Assembly (NCBI GenBank): GCA_011523835.1
Contig: WTFZ01000051.1
Coordinates: 1-64,000 of the forward strand
Direction: 5' to 3'
DNA length: 64,000 bases
Source: Synechococcus sp. CO36386bin_29
Lineage (GTDB): Bacteria; Cyanobacteriota; Cyanobacteriia; PCC-6307; Cyanobiaceae
Every line of letters starts with the position of its first letter. Position 1 is the first letter of the stretch. The notes below the pieces were generated by a model that was not told where the DNA came from, did not search any database, and was given only the letters and a program-made list of their open reading frames with translations. Below are positions 24,156-32,586 of the stretch, one piece after another. A program made the position numbers and the translations under genes.

Positions 24156-25729
24156 CCGCTGCTGATCTCAGTCCCGTTCAGGTTCGGGTCCTGCTGGTCA
24201 CAGCCATGGTGTCCTCTGCGGCGGGTCTGACCCTGGAGCTGCTTCTGGTTGCCCAGGCCAGCTACCTGATGGGTGATGCAACCCTCGCCACCGGCGTGGT
24301 TGTCGGCACGTTTCTGGCGTCCATGGGAGTGGGCGCCTGGTTGACCGAATTCATCGGTTTGAAGGGGCAACCACTGGTGCGATTGCTAAGGGCCCTGATG
24401 CTTGTGGAGATCAGCCTCTTCCCGATCTGCCTGCTGGGTCCACTGGCTCTGTTCTGGCTGTTCTCGATCAATGCGCCGCTCTGGTTGGCGACCGTTCTGC
24501 TCACTGTGCTGGTTGGGGTTCTCGGCGGCATGGAGCTACCGCTGATCACACGCATGCTCGAAACCCAGGATCAGTTGCGTCGTGCTCTTGCCAGGGTCCT
24601 GGCTCTTGATTACTTCGGCTCTCTCATCGGCGCACTTGCCTTTCCTCTGGTCTTGCTGCCCTGGTTGGGCCTGCTTCCAACAGCTTCAGTCCTGGCGATT
24701 GTTCCCGTTGGATGCAGTCTGTCGCTGGCTCTGGTTTTCCCGAGCCTGCGTCGGTGGCGCAAACCCCTACTGGCACTGTTCCCCATGGCCACGGTGGCAG
24801 GTGTGCTGATCGCACCTATGGGCGATCGCATCGAGGATCGTTTTTATGGAGCTCGTGTAATTGAGAGGAAGCAGTCGCGGTTTCAACGCATCGTGATGAC
24901 CCGCAGAGGGGCCGATCTTCGGCTTTTTCTCGATGGAGATTTGCAGTTTTCAAGTCTCGATGAATACCGCTATCACGAAGCGTTGGTGCATCCAGCGATG
25001 GCATTGCACCCTGCACCGAGACGCATCCTTCTGATGGGCGCCGGTGATGGTCTGGCCTTGAGGGAAGTTCTGCGTTGGCCTGACGTCGAAACCGTTGATG
25101 TGGTGGAACTTGATCCAGAGGTCATCAAGCTTGCCCGCCGCCAGCCCTTGCTGCGTCGACTCAATGCCGACAGCCTGAGAGATCCAAGGGTTCAGCTTCA
25201 TTTTGGTGATGCCTATGCCCATCTGCGAAGCCATCACAGTCGTTACGACGTTGTGATTGCCGACTTTCCTGATCCGGATACGTTGCCTGTCGCTCGCCTC
25301 TACAGCATTGGTTTCTACCGAATCTTGCGTCAGCGGCTCAATCCGGAGGCAGTCGTGATCACGCAAGCCAGTACGCCCTTTCTTGCACCCCGTGTTCTTG
25401 CTTCGATTGAAGCCGGACTGCGCGGTGTTGGGTTTCATACGCGTCCTTACTCTGTGGCCATACCCAGTTTTGGTCCCTGGGGATTTGTGATCGCCCGGGA
25501 GAATCCATGGACCAATCTCTTCCGAACGATTCCGTTTTCAACCCGCTGGTTGGATGCAGATCAGCTCTCGGCACTGTTCATTTTCTCTCGTGATTTAAGG
25601 CCGGACGCGTCGGAGTCAGTTCAGGCCAATCGAATGACTCGTCCGATTCTGCTTGACTATCTGCGGGACGATCGTCGGCGCCGGTTGCAACAATCCAGTC
25701 CAGTAACTCCTCCGTTTACAAGCTTCTGA
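24140..25729 (+). CDS. Membrane spermidine-synthase-like aminopropyltransferase
   Basis: 529 residues. The first 230 form about seven membrane spans (VTAMVSSAAGLTLELLLVAQ, VVVGTFLASMGVGAWLTEFI, ATVLLTVLVGVLGGMELPLI). The C-terminal half is a spermidine-synthase fold: Q-x-I-V entry (KQSRFQRIVM), FLDGDLQFSSLDEYRYHEAL, the dcAdoMet/SAM loop ILLMGAGDGLALREVL, VVELDPEVIKLAR, DAYAHLR and the catalytic-region Asp in VIADFPDPDTLP. This is the integral-membrane branch of the polyamine synthase family, whose product is not settled. It follows the Gly-rich gene and overlaps the DUF4178 start. Confidence 0.92.
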   Translation: MERQVTAADLSPVQVRVLLVTAMVSSAAGLTLELLLVAQASYLMGDATLATGVVVGTFLASMGVGAWLTEFIGLKGQPLVRLLRALMLVEISLFPICLLGPLALFWLFSINAPLWLATVLLTVLVGVLGGMELPLITRMLETQDQLRRALARVLALDYFGSLIGALAFPLVLLPWLGLLPTASVLAIVPVGCSLSLALVFPSLRRWRKPLLALFPMATVAGVLIAPMGDRIEDRFYGARVIERKQSRFQRIVMTRRGADLRLFLDGDLQFSSLDEYRYHEALVHPAMALHPAPRRILLMGAGDGLALREVLRWPDVETVDVVELDPEVIKLARRQPLLRRLNADSLRDPRVQLHFGDAYAHLRSHHSRYDVVIADFPDPDTLPVARLYSIGFYRILRQRLNPEAVVITQASTPFLAPRVLASIEAGLRGVGFHTRPYSVAIPSFGPWGFVIARENPWTNLFRTIPFSTRWLDADQLSALFIFSRDLRPDASESVQANRMTRPILLDYLRDDRRRRLQQSSPVTPPFTSF

Positions 25730-26334
25730 TGGCGTTTTTGATTTTTCTCTTCGTCGTAATTGCCTTCGTACTCTGGTTGTTGTCTCGCCACAGTATGGGT
25801 CGACGGCATCGGCCTCGGTCTGGTGGTTTGCCCGAACAGCGCACCTTGTTCAATCTTCAGGTGGGCGATGTTGTTCAACATGATTCGCGTGATTGGATTG
25901 TTGAAAACACGCTCGTTTTTGACCAGGGAAACTTCCAGTGGCAGGAGTATTACCTGAGGGATGGTGATGAGGGCGTCTGGCTTGTCGTTGTTGATGACGA
26001 TCGGATCGAACTCTCTTGGATGCACGAAGTCCCCCCGGGAGATGTACCCGTTTTGCCCCCCTTGCAAAATGAGCTTGTTTACAAGGGAATTCGTTATCGA
26101 CTTGTCGAAAATGGTTTTGCCAACTATCGCAAAACATCGCTCGGCAGTCAGCAAGAAGGTCCCTGTCGTTTTTACGACTATGTTGCACCTGTTGATCGTG
26201 TTCTCAGCGTCGAGATTTACTCTGCGACCGGATCTCGAGCCGATGACGGTGAGCTCGAATTGTGCGTCGGAGTTCGCATCACTCCGGAATCCCTCACCTT
26301 GCTTCCAGGAGATGGACGCAATGTCTACCGCTGA
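25729..26334 (+). CDS. DUF4178 domain protein
   Basis: 201 residues with an N-terminal membrane anchor (FLIFLFVVIAFVLWLLS), a basic linker and one DUF4178 domain: FNLQVGDVVQHDSRDWIVEN, WQEYYLRDGDEGVWLVVVDD, ELSWMHEV and a second half beginning LVYKGIRYRLVENGFANY. DUF4178 is regularly found with DUF350 and spermidine-synthase-like membrane proteins, as here; the biochemical role is unknown. The start overlaps the previous stop by one base (TGATG), and the end overlaps the convergent ligase gene by 10 bases. Confidence 0.87.
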   Translation: MAFLIFLFVVIAFVLWLLSRHSMGRRHRPRSGGLPEQRTLFNLQVGDVVQHDSRDWIVENTLVFDQGNFQWQEYYLRDGDEGVWLVVVDDDRIELSWMHEVPPGDVPVLPPLQNELVYKGIRYRLVENGFANYRKTSLGSQQEGPCRFYDYVAPVDRVLSVEIYSATGSRADDGELELCVGVRITPESLTLLPGDGRNVYR

Positions 26335-28028
26335 GGTGAATGATCTTCGTCGCACAAGATCATTGCGTCGGTAATCGCGTTGGCACTTTCAGCCGAACGG
26401 TCCTGGCGCCATCGCAGGATTCTGGGAAATCGAACTGCCAGTCCACATTTATGTCTTTTGGATGGCTGAATTCCTTCGAAACCGATTTCAAACACCAGCT
26501 CCGGGTGCACAGCGCGGGTGGGTCCGAATCGCTCCCGCGTGTTTGAACGAATCCAGCGATCGAGTTCGAGAATCTCCCGGTCGTTCAGGCCGGAGTAAGC
26601 CTTGGCAAAGGTCACGAGTTGATGGTGTTCAGGATCTGACGATCGACGGTCCCACAGTGCAAAGGTGTAATCCGTGAACAGATTGGCCCGGCGTCCACGT
26701 CCCGCCTGCGCGTAGATCAATACCGCATCCAGGGTCATGGGATCTCGCTTGTGTTTCCACCAGGGACCGCGTTTGCGCCCACTCAAGTAGGGGGACTGCA
26801 TCTGTTTCAGCATCAGTCCTTCAGCACCCTCCTGGACGGCCTGATGCCGGAGAGTGTCAAGGGTCTCCCATGCGCTCAGTCTCGCCCCGGCGCTGATGCG
26901 CAGCTGTCCTGCGGATCGTGGCGTGATCATGGGGGAGAGGAGTTCGTTCATCGCGTTCAACCGCTCTTCAAGCGTTCTGCTGCGACGATCCTGTCCTTGG
27001 CTTTCCAGCAGGTCATACGCCACGAAGCAGATCGGGCACTCCTCGCGCAGTTTGCGGCTCACACTCTTGCGTCCCAAACGACGCTGGAGATCACTGAAGG
27101 GCTGGGGCCGATTCGCATCAACTCTCCAGCAGATCACTTCGCCATCGAGAACAGTGTCATCCGGAAGGGAATCCGCCATCTCGATCAGTTCAGGAAACTG
27201 TTCATTGATCAGTTCCTCCCCACGACTCCAGAGATATGTTCCGGATTCGCGCTTGATCAGCTGACCCCGGATCCCATCCCATTTGTGTTCCACCCACCAG
27301 TCCTGGGCTGGAGTGTCCCGAAGGGTGTCGCTCTGAAGGGGGCTGGCCAGAAAGAAGGGATAGGGGACCGGTCCACGATTGACCCGCTCCGCTGCAGGTG
27401 CTGCCGTCAGTCCTTCAAACCAGCACTGCGACGGCTCCTGGGGTGCCATCAACCGTTCCAGGACTAAAGCCTCCTCGAGCGCAAACCCCTTGGCGATCGC
27501 TTTGACCACCAGACCTCTGGCAACTCCGATGCGGAAGCCTCCGGTAAGCAGCTTGTTGAACAGAAAATGGCGCTCGTCGGGAAGGGTGCTCCAGATCGTG
27601 AGCAGAGCGGCGCTCTGGAGCTGGGGTTCAAGTGCAGCCAGCGCTGGTAGCAGTTGTTCCATCCACCAATGCAGTGGTGGATGGGTCTCAATTGTGCTGA
27701 TCCATTGCTTCAGCGTGGGATCAACCGACTGTGGCGGGATCGCCCCCTTGAGCTGCGGCCAAAGCAGGGCCAGCGTTTCAGCGGAATCACCGACATGACT
27801 CTGGCAATCCTCGAAGAGCCAGTCGGGGATGGCGTCGCAGGCCTGAAGAACGTCCCGAAGTCGGCGACCGGTCATCAATCGCCTTCGCTTTTCGCCCATG
27901 AGCAGCAACGTGCTCCAGGCGTTGTCGTGGGCGTCGCCGGCGTGCAGATGCTCGGCGATCAGGTCAACCTTGCGCGTCGTGCCTGTGGATTGATCCAGGC
28001 TGTCAATCAACGTGGCAAAGGTCTCCAT
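26325..28028 (-). CDS. ATP-dependent DNA ligase of the ligase-associated repair set
   Basis: 567 residues: N-terminal DNA-binding domain (residues 1-200; LLMGEKRRRLMTGRRLRDVL, FLFNKLLTGGFRIGVARGLV), nucleotidyltransferase domain with motif I EHKWDGIRGQLIKR (Lys nucleophile), motif III FVAYDLLE, motif IV EGLMLKQ, motif V WWKHKRDPMTLDAVLIYAQ, and C-terminal OB domain ending in RFPRILRWRQDRS. This is the bacterial ligase type that co-occurs with the Lhr-like helicase, PdeM and MBL-fold exonuclease. It lies in the same direction as the exonuclease, separated by one small exported-protein gene. Confidence 0.93.
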   Translation of the reverse strand: METFATLIDSLDQSTGTTRKVDLIAEHLHAGDAHDNAWSTLLLMGEKRRRLMTGRRLRDVLQACDAIPDWLFEDCQSHVGDSAETLALLWPQLKGAIPPQSVDPTLKQWISTIETHPPLHWWMEQLLPALAALEPQLQSAALLTIWSTLPDERHFLFNKLLTGGFRIGVARGLVVKAIAKGFALEEALVLERLMAPQEPSQCWFEGLTAAPAAERVNRGPVPYPFFLASPLQSDTLRDTPAQDWWVEHKWDGIRGQLIKRESGTYLWSRGEELINEQFPELIEMADSLPDDTVLDGEVICWRVDANRPQPFSDLQRRLGRKSVSRKLREECPICFVAYDLLESQGQDRRSRTLEERLNAMNELLSPMITPRSAGQLRISAGARLSAWETLDTLRHQAVQEGAEGLMLKQMQSPYLSGRKRGPWWKHKRDPMTLDAVLIYAQAGRGRRANLFTDYTFALWDRRSSDPEHHQLVTFAKAYSGLNDREILELDRWIRSNTRERFGPTRAVHPELVFEIGFEGIQPSKRHKCGLAVRFPRILRWRQDRSAESANAITDAMILCDEDHSPQR

Positions 28029-28054
28029 AACCGTGCGGAAAGCCTGCGAGCCGC

Positions 28055-28411
28055 TCAGTAACTCCAGCGATTGAGGTTGCTGTTCTCAGGTCCAGTCACC
28101 TGCACATTGCATCCCTGCATCGACGAAGCAGCACGGTTGAAGTCCGACACGTAGGACTTCACATAGCTCCGATCGGCAAAGCGCTCGAGAGCCTGCTGGA
28201 CCTCCGCGAGCGCTTCTCCGATCTGATCTCTGCTGAGCACACCTTCATTCAGGCCCGTGCAGATGTCCGTCGCTGCGGACTTGCCTTGAGCGGGGAACAC
28301 GACACTGTTGATCTGTTCAATCGTGACGGTCGCAGTCTGAGCCGCCACCGGTGAACCCAGGACAACCAGAGTGGTACCAGCCTCCACCAGAGCAAGACGT
28401 CTTCGCAGCAT
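28055..28411 (-). CDS. Small exported protein, function unknown
   Basis: 118 residues from ATG 28411 (LRRRLALVEAGTTLVVLGSP, a signal peptide ending AAQ); the track start 22 codons earlier lies inside the exonuclease gene. The mature part has two Cys (TDICTGLNEGVLSRDQIGEA, MQGCNVQVTG) and a central helix (EALAEVQQALERFADRSYVK). No family recognised. It sits between the exonuclease and ligase genes and may share their transcript, though an exported product makes a repair role unlikely. Confidence 0.72.
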   Translation of the reverse strand: MLRRRLALVEAGTTLVVLGSPVAAQTATVTIEQINSVVFPAQGKSAATDICTGLNEGVLSRDQIGEALAEVQQALERFADRSYVKSYVSDFNRAASSMQGCNVQVTGPENSNLNRWSY

Positions 28412-28439
28412 CGTGATGAAACGGTGCCTCGACCTTAGG

Positions 28440-29417
28440 TCAGCTGAGCTGATCAAGGGGGCGTGCATCGAGCCCATGGCGCTCCCTCAGAAACCTCGAC
28501 AGCACATCGTTCTGGCCATGGGTCACGTAGATCGTTGAGGCTCCGGATTCGAGAACCGTGCGGATCAATCCCTGCCAGTCGGCATGGTCACTGAGCACGA
28601 AGCCACGTTCGTAGCCGCGGCGCCGTCGAGCACCTCGAACAGCCATCCAGCCCGAGGCGAAGGCTGTCTGCGGGGAACGGAACCGGCGCATCCAGGCGGA
28701 GCGATGGGCCGATGGTGGAGCCAGGATCAAGCGTCCGGCAAGGGGGTCCTTGCTCGAAATGGTGCTCACCGGCCTGCTAGGCGTCATGGGGACTCCGGCT
28801 GCTCGGTAGCTGCGGGTCACGGTTTCCACGGCACCGTGAAGCAGCACTTCGTCTTCAACGCCGATGGCATGCAGCTCCGCCATCAACCGTTGGGCCTTGC
28901 CGAAGGAGTAGCAGAACAGCAGCGAGGGATGCTCCTGATCACCTTTCCACCACGCTCGGATCTGTTCAGCAACACGTTCCCCCGGCTCCCAGGAGTAGAT
29001 CGGCAATCCGAAGGTGGCCTCGGTGATCAACACATCGCAAGGCACCACTTCAAACGGTTCACAGCTCGGATCGGCACAGCGTTTGTAATCACCGGTCACC
29101 ACCCACACCTCGCCTTCAACACACAGTCGGATCTGGGCAGAGCCGAGCACATGCCCGGCGCTGTGAAACGACACGCAGGCCTGGTTGAGCCAGAACTGCT
29201 GGCCGTAAGGCATCGCATGGAGTGTGATCTCACGTCCCAGCCGCTGTCTCAGCACGCCTTCCGAGGATTCAACTGCCCAGTATTCGTCGCACCCCGGTCT
29301 GGCGTGATCAGCGTGGGCATGCGTAATCAGTGCACGCCTGACAGGTCTGGAGGGATCGATCCAGGCATCCGCAGCTCGGCAATAGAGACCGCTGTCGGTG
29401 TGTTCAAGTAGCGGCAT
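28440..29417 (-). CDS. Ligase-associated DNA damage response exonuclease (MBL / beta-CASP fold)
   Basis: 325 residues from ATG 29417 (MPLLEHTDSGLYC), the family-like start; track start is 6 codons earlier. Metal-site motifs: ALITHAHADHARPG (HxHxDH), SAGHVLGSAQIRL (His), VVTGDYKR (Asp) and a late FVLSDHADW plus VYVTHGQ-like IYVTHGQND. This matches SNM1/Pso2-like nucleases of the ligase-associated set (DNA exonuclease). The stop/start region overlaps nadA by a few bases on the longer start. Partners: ligase 26-28 kb, helicase 20-22 kb, PdeM 8 kb. Confidence 0.9.
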   Translation of the reverse strand: MPLLEHTDSGLYCRAADAWIDPSRPVRRALITHAHADHARPGCDEYWAVESSEGVLRQRLGREITLHAMPYGQQFWLNQACVSFHSAGHVLGSAQIRLCVEGEVWVVTGDYKRCADPSCEPFEVVPCDVLITEATFGLPIYSWEPGERVAEQIRAWWKGDQEHPSLLFCYSFGKAQRLMAELHAIGVEDEVLLHGAVETVTRSYRAAGVPMTPSRPVSTISSKDPLAGRLILAPPSAHRSAWMRRFRSPQTAFASGWMAVRGARRRRGYERGFVLSDHADWQGLIRTVLESGASTIYVTHGQNDVLSRFLRERHGLDARPLDQLS

Positions 29418-29431
29418 CCCCAGGCACGAGT

Positions 29432-30364
29432 TCAACGACTCATCGCGAGCATGCGGCGGATCGGTGCTTCCGCTTCGGAACGGAGGGATTCTTCCATCGC
29501 AATCTGCGGCGAGAGGGTTTCAAGACAATCGCGGAGTTTGTCCAGGGTGTTCAGGCGCATGTAGGGGCAGGCATTGCAGCTGCAGCCATCGAGGCCCGGC
29601 ACATCAATCAGGGTTTTGTCTGGAACCCGCTGCTTCATCTGATGGAGTATCCCGGGTTCCGTCAACACAATGAACGTGTCAGAAGAACTTGATTGGCTGT
29701 AATTGAGCAGTCTGCTGGTGGAGCCGATGAAATCGGCCAGATCCAGGAGATTCTCTTGACATTCCGGGTGGGCGATCACTTCAGCCTGGGGATTTTCAAG
29801 CTTCAGGCGCAACACCGCCTCCTCACTGAAGGTTTCATGCACGATGCAACGCCCAGGCCAAAGGGTGAGCTCTCGGCCGCTCTGGCGCTGCACCCAGCGG
29901 CCAAGATTCTGATCTGGAGCAAACAGAATCGGCCGGTCGGCCGGCAGCTGATTGACCAGGTCCACAGCATTGCTGCTGGTGCAGATCAGATCGCTCTGTG
30001 CTTTCACCGCCGCGGTGCAATTGATGTAACTCACCACCAGGTGATCCGGATGTTCAGCGCGGAATCGGGCGAATTCATCGGCTGGACAGTCATCCGCCAG
30101 GGAACATCCCGCGTCGAGGTCGGGCAGCACCACCGTTTTCTCAGGGCTGAGGATTTTTGCGGTTTCAGCCATGAAATGAACGCCGCAGAACACGATCACA
30201 TCAGCGTCGGTGCTGGCCGCTTTGCGTGAGAGCTCGAGGGAATCGCCGATGAAATCTGCGATGTCCTGGATGGCAGGCTCCTGGTAGTAGTGCGCAAGGA
30301 TCACAGCGTTGCGTTCCTTGCGGAGTCGATTGATCGCCGCAACAAGGGCGGTGTCAGCGCTCAT
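29432..30364 (-). CDS. nadA: Quinolinate synthase NadA
   Basis: 310 residues, normal length. Condenses iminoaspartate with dihydroxyacetone phosphate to quinolinate in NAD synthesis. Signatures: [39 protein letters not shown], the three 4Fe-4S Cys candidates in [16 protein letters not shown] and [13 protein letters not shown], and ATP-independent sugar-phosphate site [15 protein letters not shown]. The three-fold repeated fold is apparent. Transcribed toward the exonuclease; divergent from the metallophosphoesterase. Confidence 0.97.
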   Translation of the reverse strand: MSADTALVAAINRLRKERNAVILAHYYQEPAIQDIADFIGDSLELSRKAASTDADVIVFCGVHFMAETAKILSPEKTVVLPDLDAGCSLADDCPADEFARFRAEHPDHLVVSYINCTAAVKAQSDLICTSSNAVDLVNQLPADRPILFAPDQNLGRWVQRQSGRELTLWPGRCIVHETFSEEAVLRLKLENPQAEVIAHPECQENLLDLADFIGSTSRLLNYSQSSSSDTFIVLTEPGILHQMKQRVPDKTLIDVPGLDGCSCNACPYMRLNTLDKLRDCLETLSPQIAMEESLRSEAEAPIRRMLAMSR

Positions 30365-30407
30365 CGGAGCCTTCTGGGGCAGGATGGACTCAGCCTAGGC
30401 AGTTGCT

Positions 30408-31268
30408 CTGACGACGCTCCGTCTTGCCATTGCCGGAGATCTGCACGGTGACTGGGGAGACCGGGATGCTGAGCTTGTGCAGCAACTCGGCGCTGATGCC
30501 CTGCTGTTTGTCGGTGATCTCAGCGATGGCGATCTGCGTCTTGTCAAACGGATCACCCAGTTGACCTGCCCTGTGGCCGTCATTCTCGGCAACCATGACA
30601 GGGGGAAAGACCGCAGCGGTGATCGTCTCCAGCAGCAGTTGAAGCTGTTGGGCTCTCTCGATTGTTCGTGGTCGCTCCGTTCCTGGACCGTTCCAGCTGT
30701 GGGTGTCGTTGGTGCCCGTCCTTGCAGTGCTGGAGGAGGGTTTTACCTCTCTCAGGCAGTTCAGTCCGTGTTCGGTCCGGTGACAGAAGAAGAATCTGCG
30801 CGTCGCATTGTTGAGGCCGCTCGCCGTGTTCCCGACGATTGGCCGCTGGTGGTGCTGGCCCATTGCGGGCCCACCGGTTTGGGGTCCGATGCCTCCAGTC
30901 CCTGCGGCCGTGATTGGAAACAGCCTGCGATTGATTGGGGTGATCGAGATCTTGCGCTGGCTTTGGATCGAATGAAGGATGCGCGGCGTGCCGATCTCGT
31001 GGTGTTTGGGCACATGCATCACCACTTGCGCGGGGGGCAGGGCGAACGCATCACCTTTCACCGTGACCGCGGCGGCACGCTGTATGTCAATGCTGCCTGT
31101 GTTCCACGCACGGGCGTTGATGCATCGGGGTTCCCCCTTCATCACTTCACCTGGGTTGAATTCGATGGCACCGTGCCAACCCTGGTGAGCCATCGGTGGT
31201 ACCGGCCGAAGGGCGACCTCGCCTATGAGCAGACGCTTCACCGCCTCGCCGCTCCGGGACCCATTTGA
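30408..31268 (+). CDS. Cyanobacterial metallophosphoesterase (TIGR04168-like), CTG start inferred
   Basis: Calcineurin-like phosphoesterase: GDLHGDW (first metal motif), LLFVGDLSDGD, VILGNHDRGK and VVFGHMHHHLRGG. The ORF track starts at GTG 30477, which would remove the metal-binding GDLHGDW segment. Reading upstream in frame gives TTLRLAIAGDLHGDWGDRDA with no ATG, GTG or TTG before an in-frame TAG; CTG 30408 is the best candidate start (ATT codons are alternatives). The product is about 286 aa. Substrate unknown; family members are conserved in cyanobacteria and plants. It overlaps the next ATG (TGATG). Confidence 0.85.
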   Translation: MTTLRLAIAGDLHGDWGDRDAELVQQLGADALLFVGDLSDGDLRLVKRITQLTCPVAVILGNHDRGKDRSGDRLQQQLKLLGSLDCSWSLRSWTVPAVGVVGARPCSAGGGFYLSQAVQSVFGPVTEEESARRIVEAARRVPDDWPLVVLAHCGPTGLGSDASSPCGRDWKQPAIDWGDRDLALALDRMKDARRADLVVFGHMHHHLRGGQGERITFHRDRGGTLYVNAACVPRTGVDASGFPLHHFTWVEFDGTVPTLVSHRWYRPKGDLAYEQTLHRLAAPGPI

Positions 31269-32362
31269 TGCTGATCTATGTCTGCATTAGCAGTCATGGC
31301 TTCGGCCATGCCGCCCGTCAGGCCGCGATGTTGAGGGAGCTGCACGCACTGCGTCCCGACTGGACTCTGGTGATCAGCACGCTGGTGGATCGACGCTTCC
31401 TTGATCTCGTTTTCAAGGATTTACCCGTCGTGCTGCGTCCTGTTCAGTGGGATGTGGGGATGCTGCAGGCCGACGCTCTCGGTTCTGACCCGGCCGCCAC
31501 CCTGGTGGCATTGCAGGATCTAGAGGACGCCCTTCCCCAGCGGCTGGATCAGGAAGTGGCCTGGATTCGCAGGCAGGAGTCGCCAGTGCTTGTTGTCGGC
31601 GACATTCCACCTGTGGCAGCTGAACTCGCAGAGCGGCTGCAAGCTCCCCTGGTCTGGATGGGGAATTTCGGCTGGGACGACATCTACGAACCCCTGGGAG
31701 CTGCCTTTGAGGTCTGGGTTTCAAGGGCGCGGGTGTGTTACGAGCAAGGGTCTCTGCTGTTGCGTTGTCCGTTCTCCCTGGCGATGAACTGGAATCTTCA
31801 GGAGATCATTTTGAACCTGGTCGCTGCTGAGCCCAGGTCCATCCCCGTCCATCTGAAGGATGCATTACAGCAGGATCCCTCTGCGAAGGTGCTGGTGGGA
31901 TTTGGAGGGCTGGGTCTTGGCCTCGACCCTGGGTTGTTTGCTCGCTGGCCTCACCATCGCTTCCTGCTCAACAGTCCGCGGAATCCTGATCTCAGGGAGA
32001 ATCTTGCGTTGATCAGCAATGTGACCCTGCTTCCTGACGATGTGCGTCCACTGGACGTCATGCCTTATTGCAGTCGCCATCTCGGAAAACCGGGTTTCAG
32101 CAGTTTCTGTGAGGCCATGGCGGCGGATCTTGGCCTGCATGTCGTGGAACGACAGGGATTTGCTGAGGCCGACGCCTTGATGCAGGGGCTAAGACAGCAC
32201 GGATCCCACCGCATTCTCCGGCGTGAGGATCTTGAATCAGGCCGATGGGCGTTGGATCAATCCCTGCAGCGCCCCACGCAAGGCAAGCTCGGTGTCACAG
32301 GAGCTCTGCAGGCGGCCAATGCCGTGGTCAACGTCGCGATGGATTCACTTCAGCAGGTCTGA
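31268..32362 (+). CDS. Glycosyltransferase-like protein (GT-B / MurG-like fold)
   Basis: 364 residues from ATG 31268 (overlapping the previous stop TGA by one base; the track uses a TTG one codon earlier). The N-terminus LIYVCISSHGFGHAARQAAM has the G-x-G-H-x-x-R element of MurG/UGT-like GT-B proteins, and the second half has a nucleotide-binding-like glycine loop (VLVGFGGLGLGLDPG) and the acceptor-end LGKPGFSSFCEAMAADLGLH typical of the GKPG...E motif. The donor and acceptor are unknown. Co-transcribed with the metallophosphoesterase. Confidence 0.8.
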   Translation: MLIYVCISSHGFGHAARQAAMLRELHALRPDWTLVISTLVDRRFLDLVFKDLPVVLRPVQWDVGMLQADALGSDPAATLVALQDLEDALPQRLDQEVAWIRRQESPVLVVGDIPPVAAELAERLQAPLVWMGNFGWDDIYEPLGAAFEVWVSRARVCYEQGSLLLRCPFSLAMNWNLQEIILNLVAAEPRSIPVHLKDALQQDPSAKVLVGFGGLGLGLDPGLFARWPHHRFLLNSPRNPDLRENLALISNVTLLPDDVRPLDVMPYCSRHLGKPGFSSFCEAMAADLGLHVVERQGFAEADALMQGLRQHGSHRILRREDLESGRWALDQSLQRPTQGKLGVTGALQAANAVVNVAMDSLQQV

Positions 32363-32586
32363 TCATTTCCATTGGCCTGGCTTATGTCGTCCTCGATCGC
32401 TGGCCTGATCTGGCCCTGACCCTGGCAAGAGGAGCTGGCTCGACGCTGGACGATTTTCGGTGTGTCACAGGGGCTCTCTTGGGCCTGACCTCTGTTCGAC
32501 ACAGTCTGTGCGTGTTGTTTTCAACGTTGGAGTTCTAAGTCTCGCCTTAAGCGATTCATAACTTCCTGTTCCGCGACTGCATTTGT

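Noticed and set aside
28584-29411. 275-aa plus-strand ORF
   Set aside because: Antisense to the MBL-fold exonuclease.
30390-31241. 283-aa minus-strand ORF
   Set aside because: Antisense to the metallophosphoesterase, which has all metal motifs.
32245-32538. 97-aa plus-strand ORF with a hydrophobic end (LAYVVLDRWPDLALTLARGA)
   Set aside because: First half overlaps the glycosyltransferase in another frame; the 3' part looks protein-like but lacks a plausible start, so not called.
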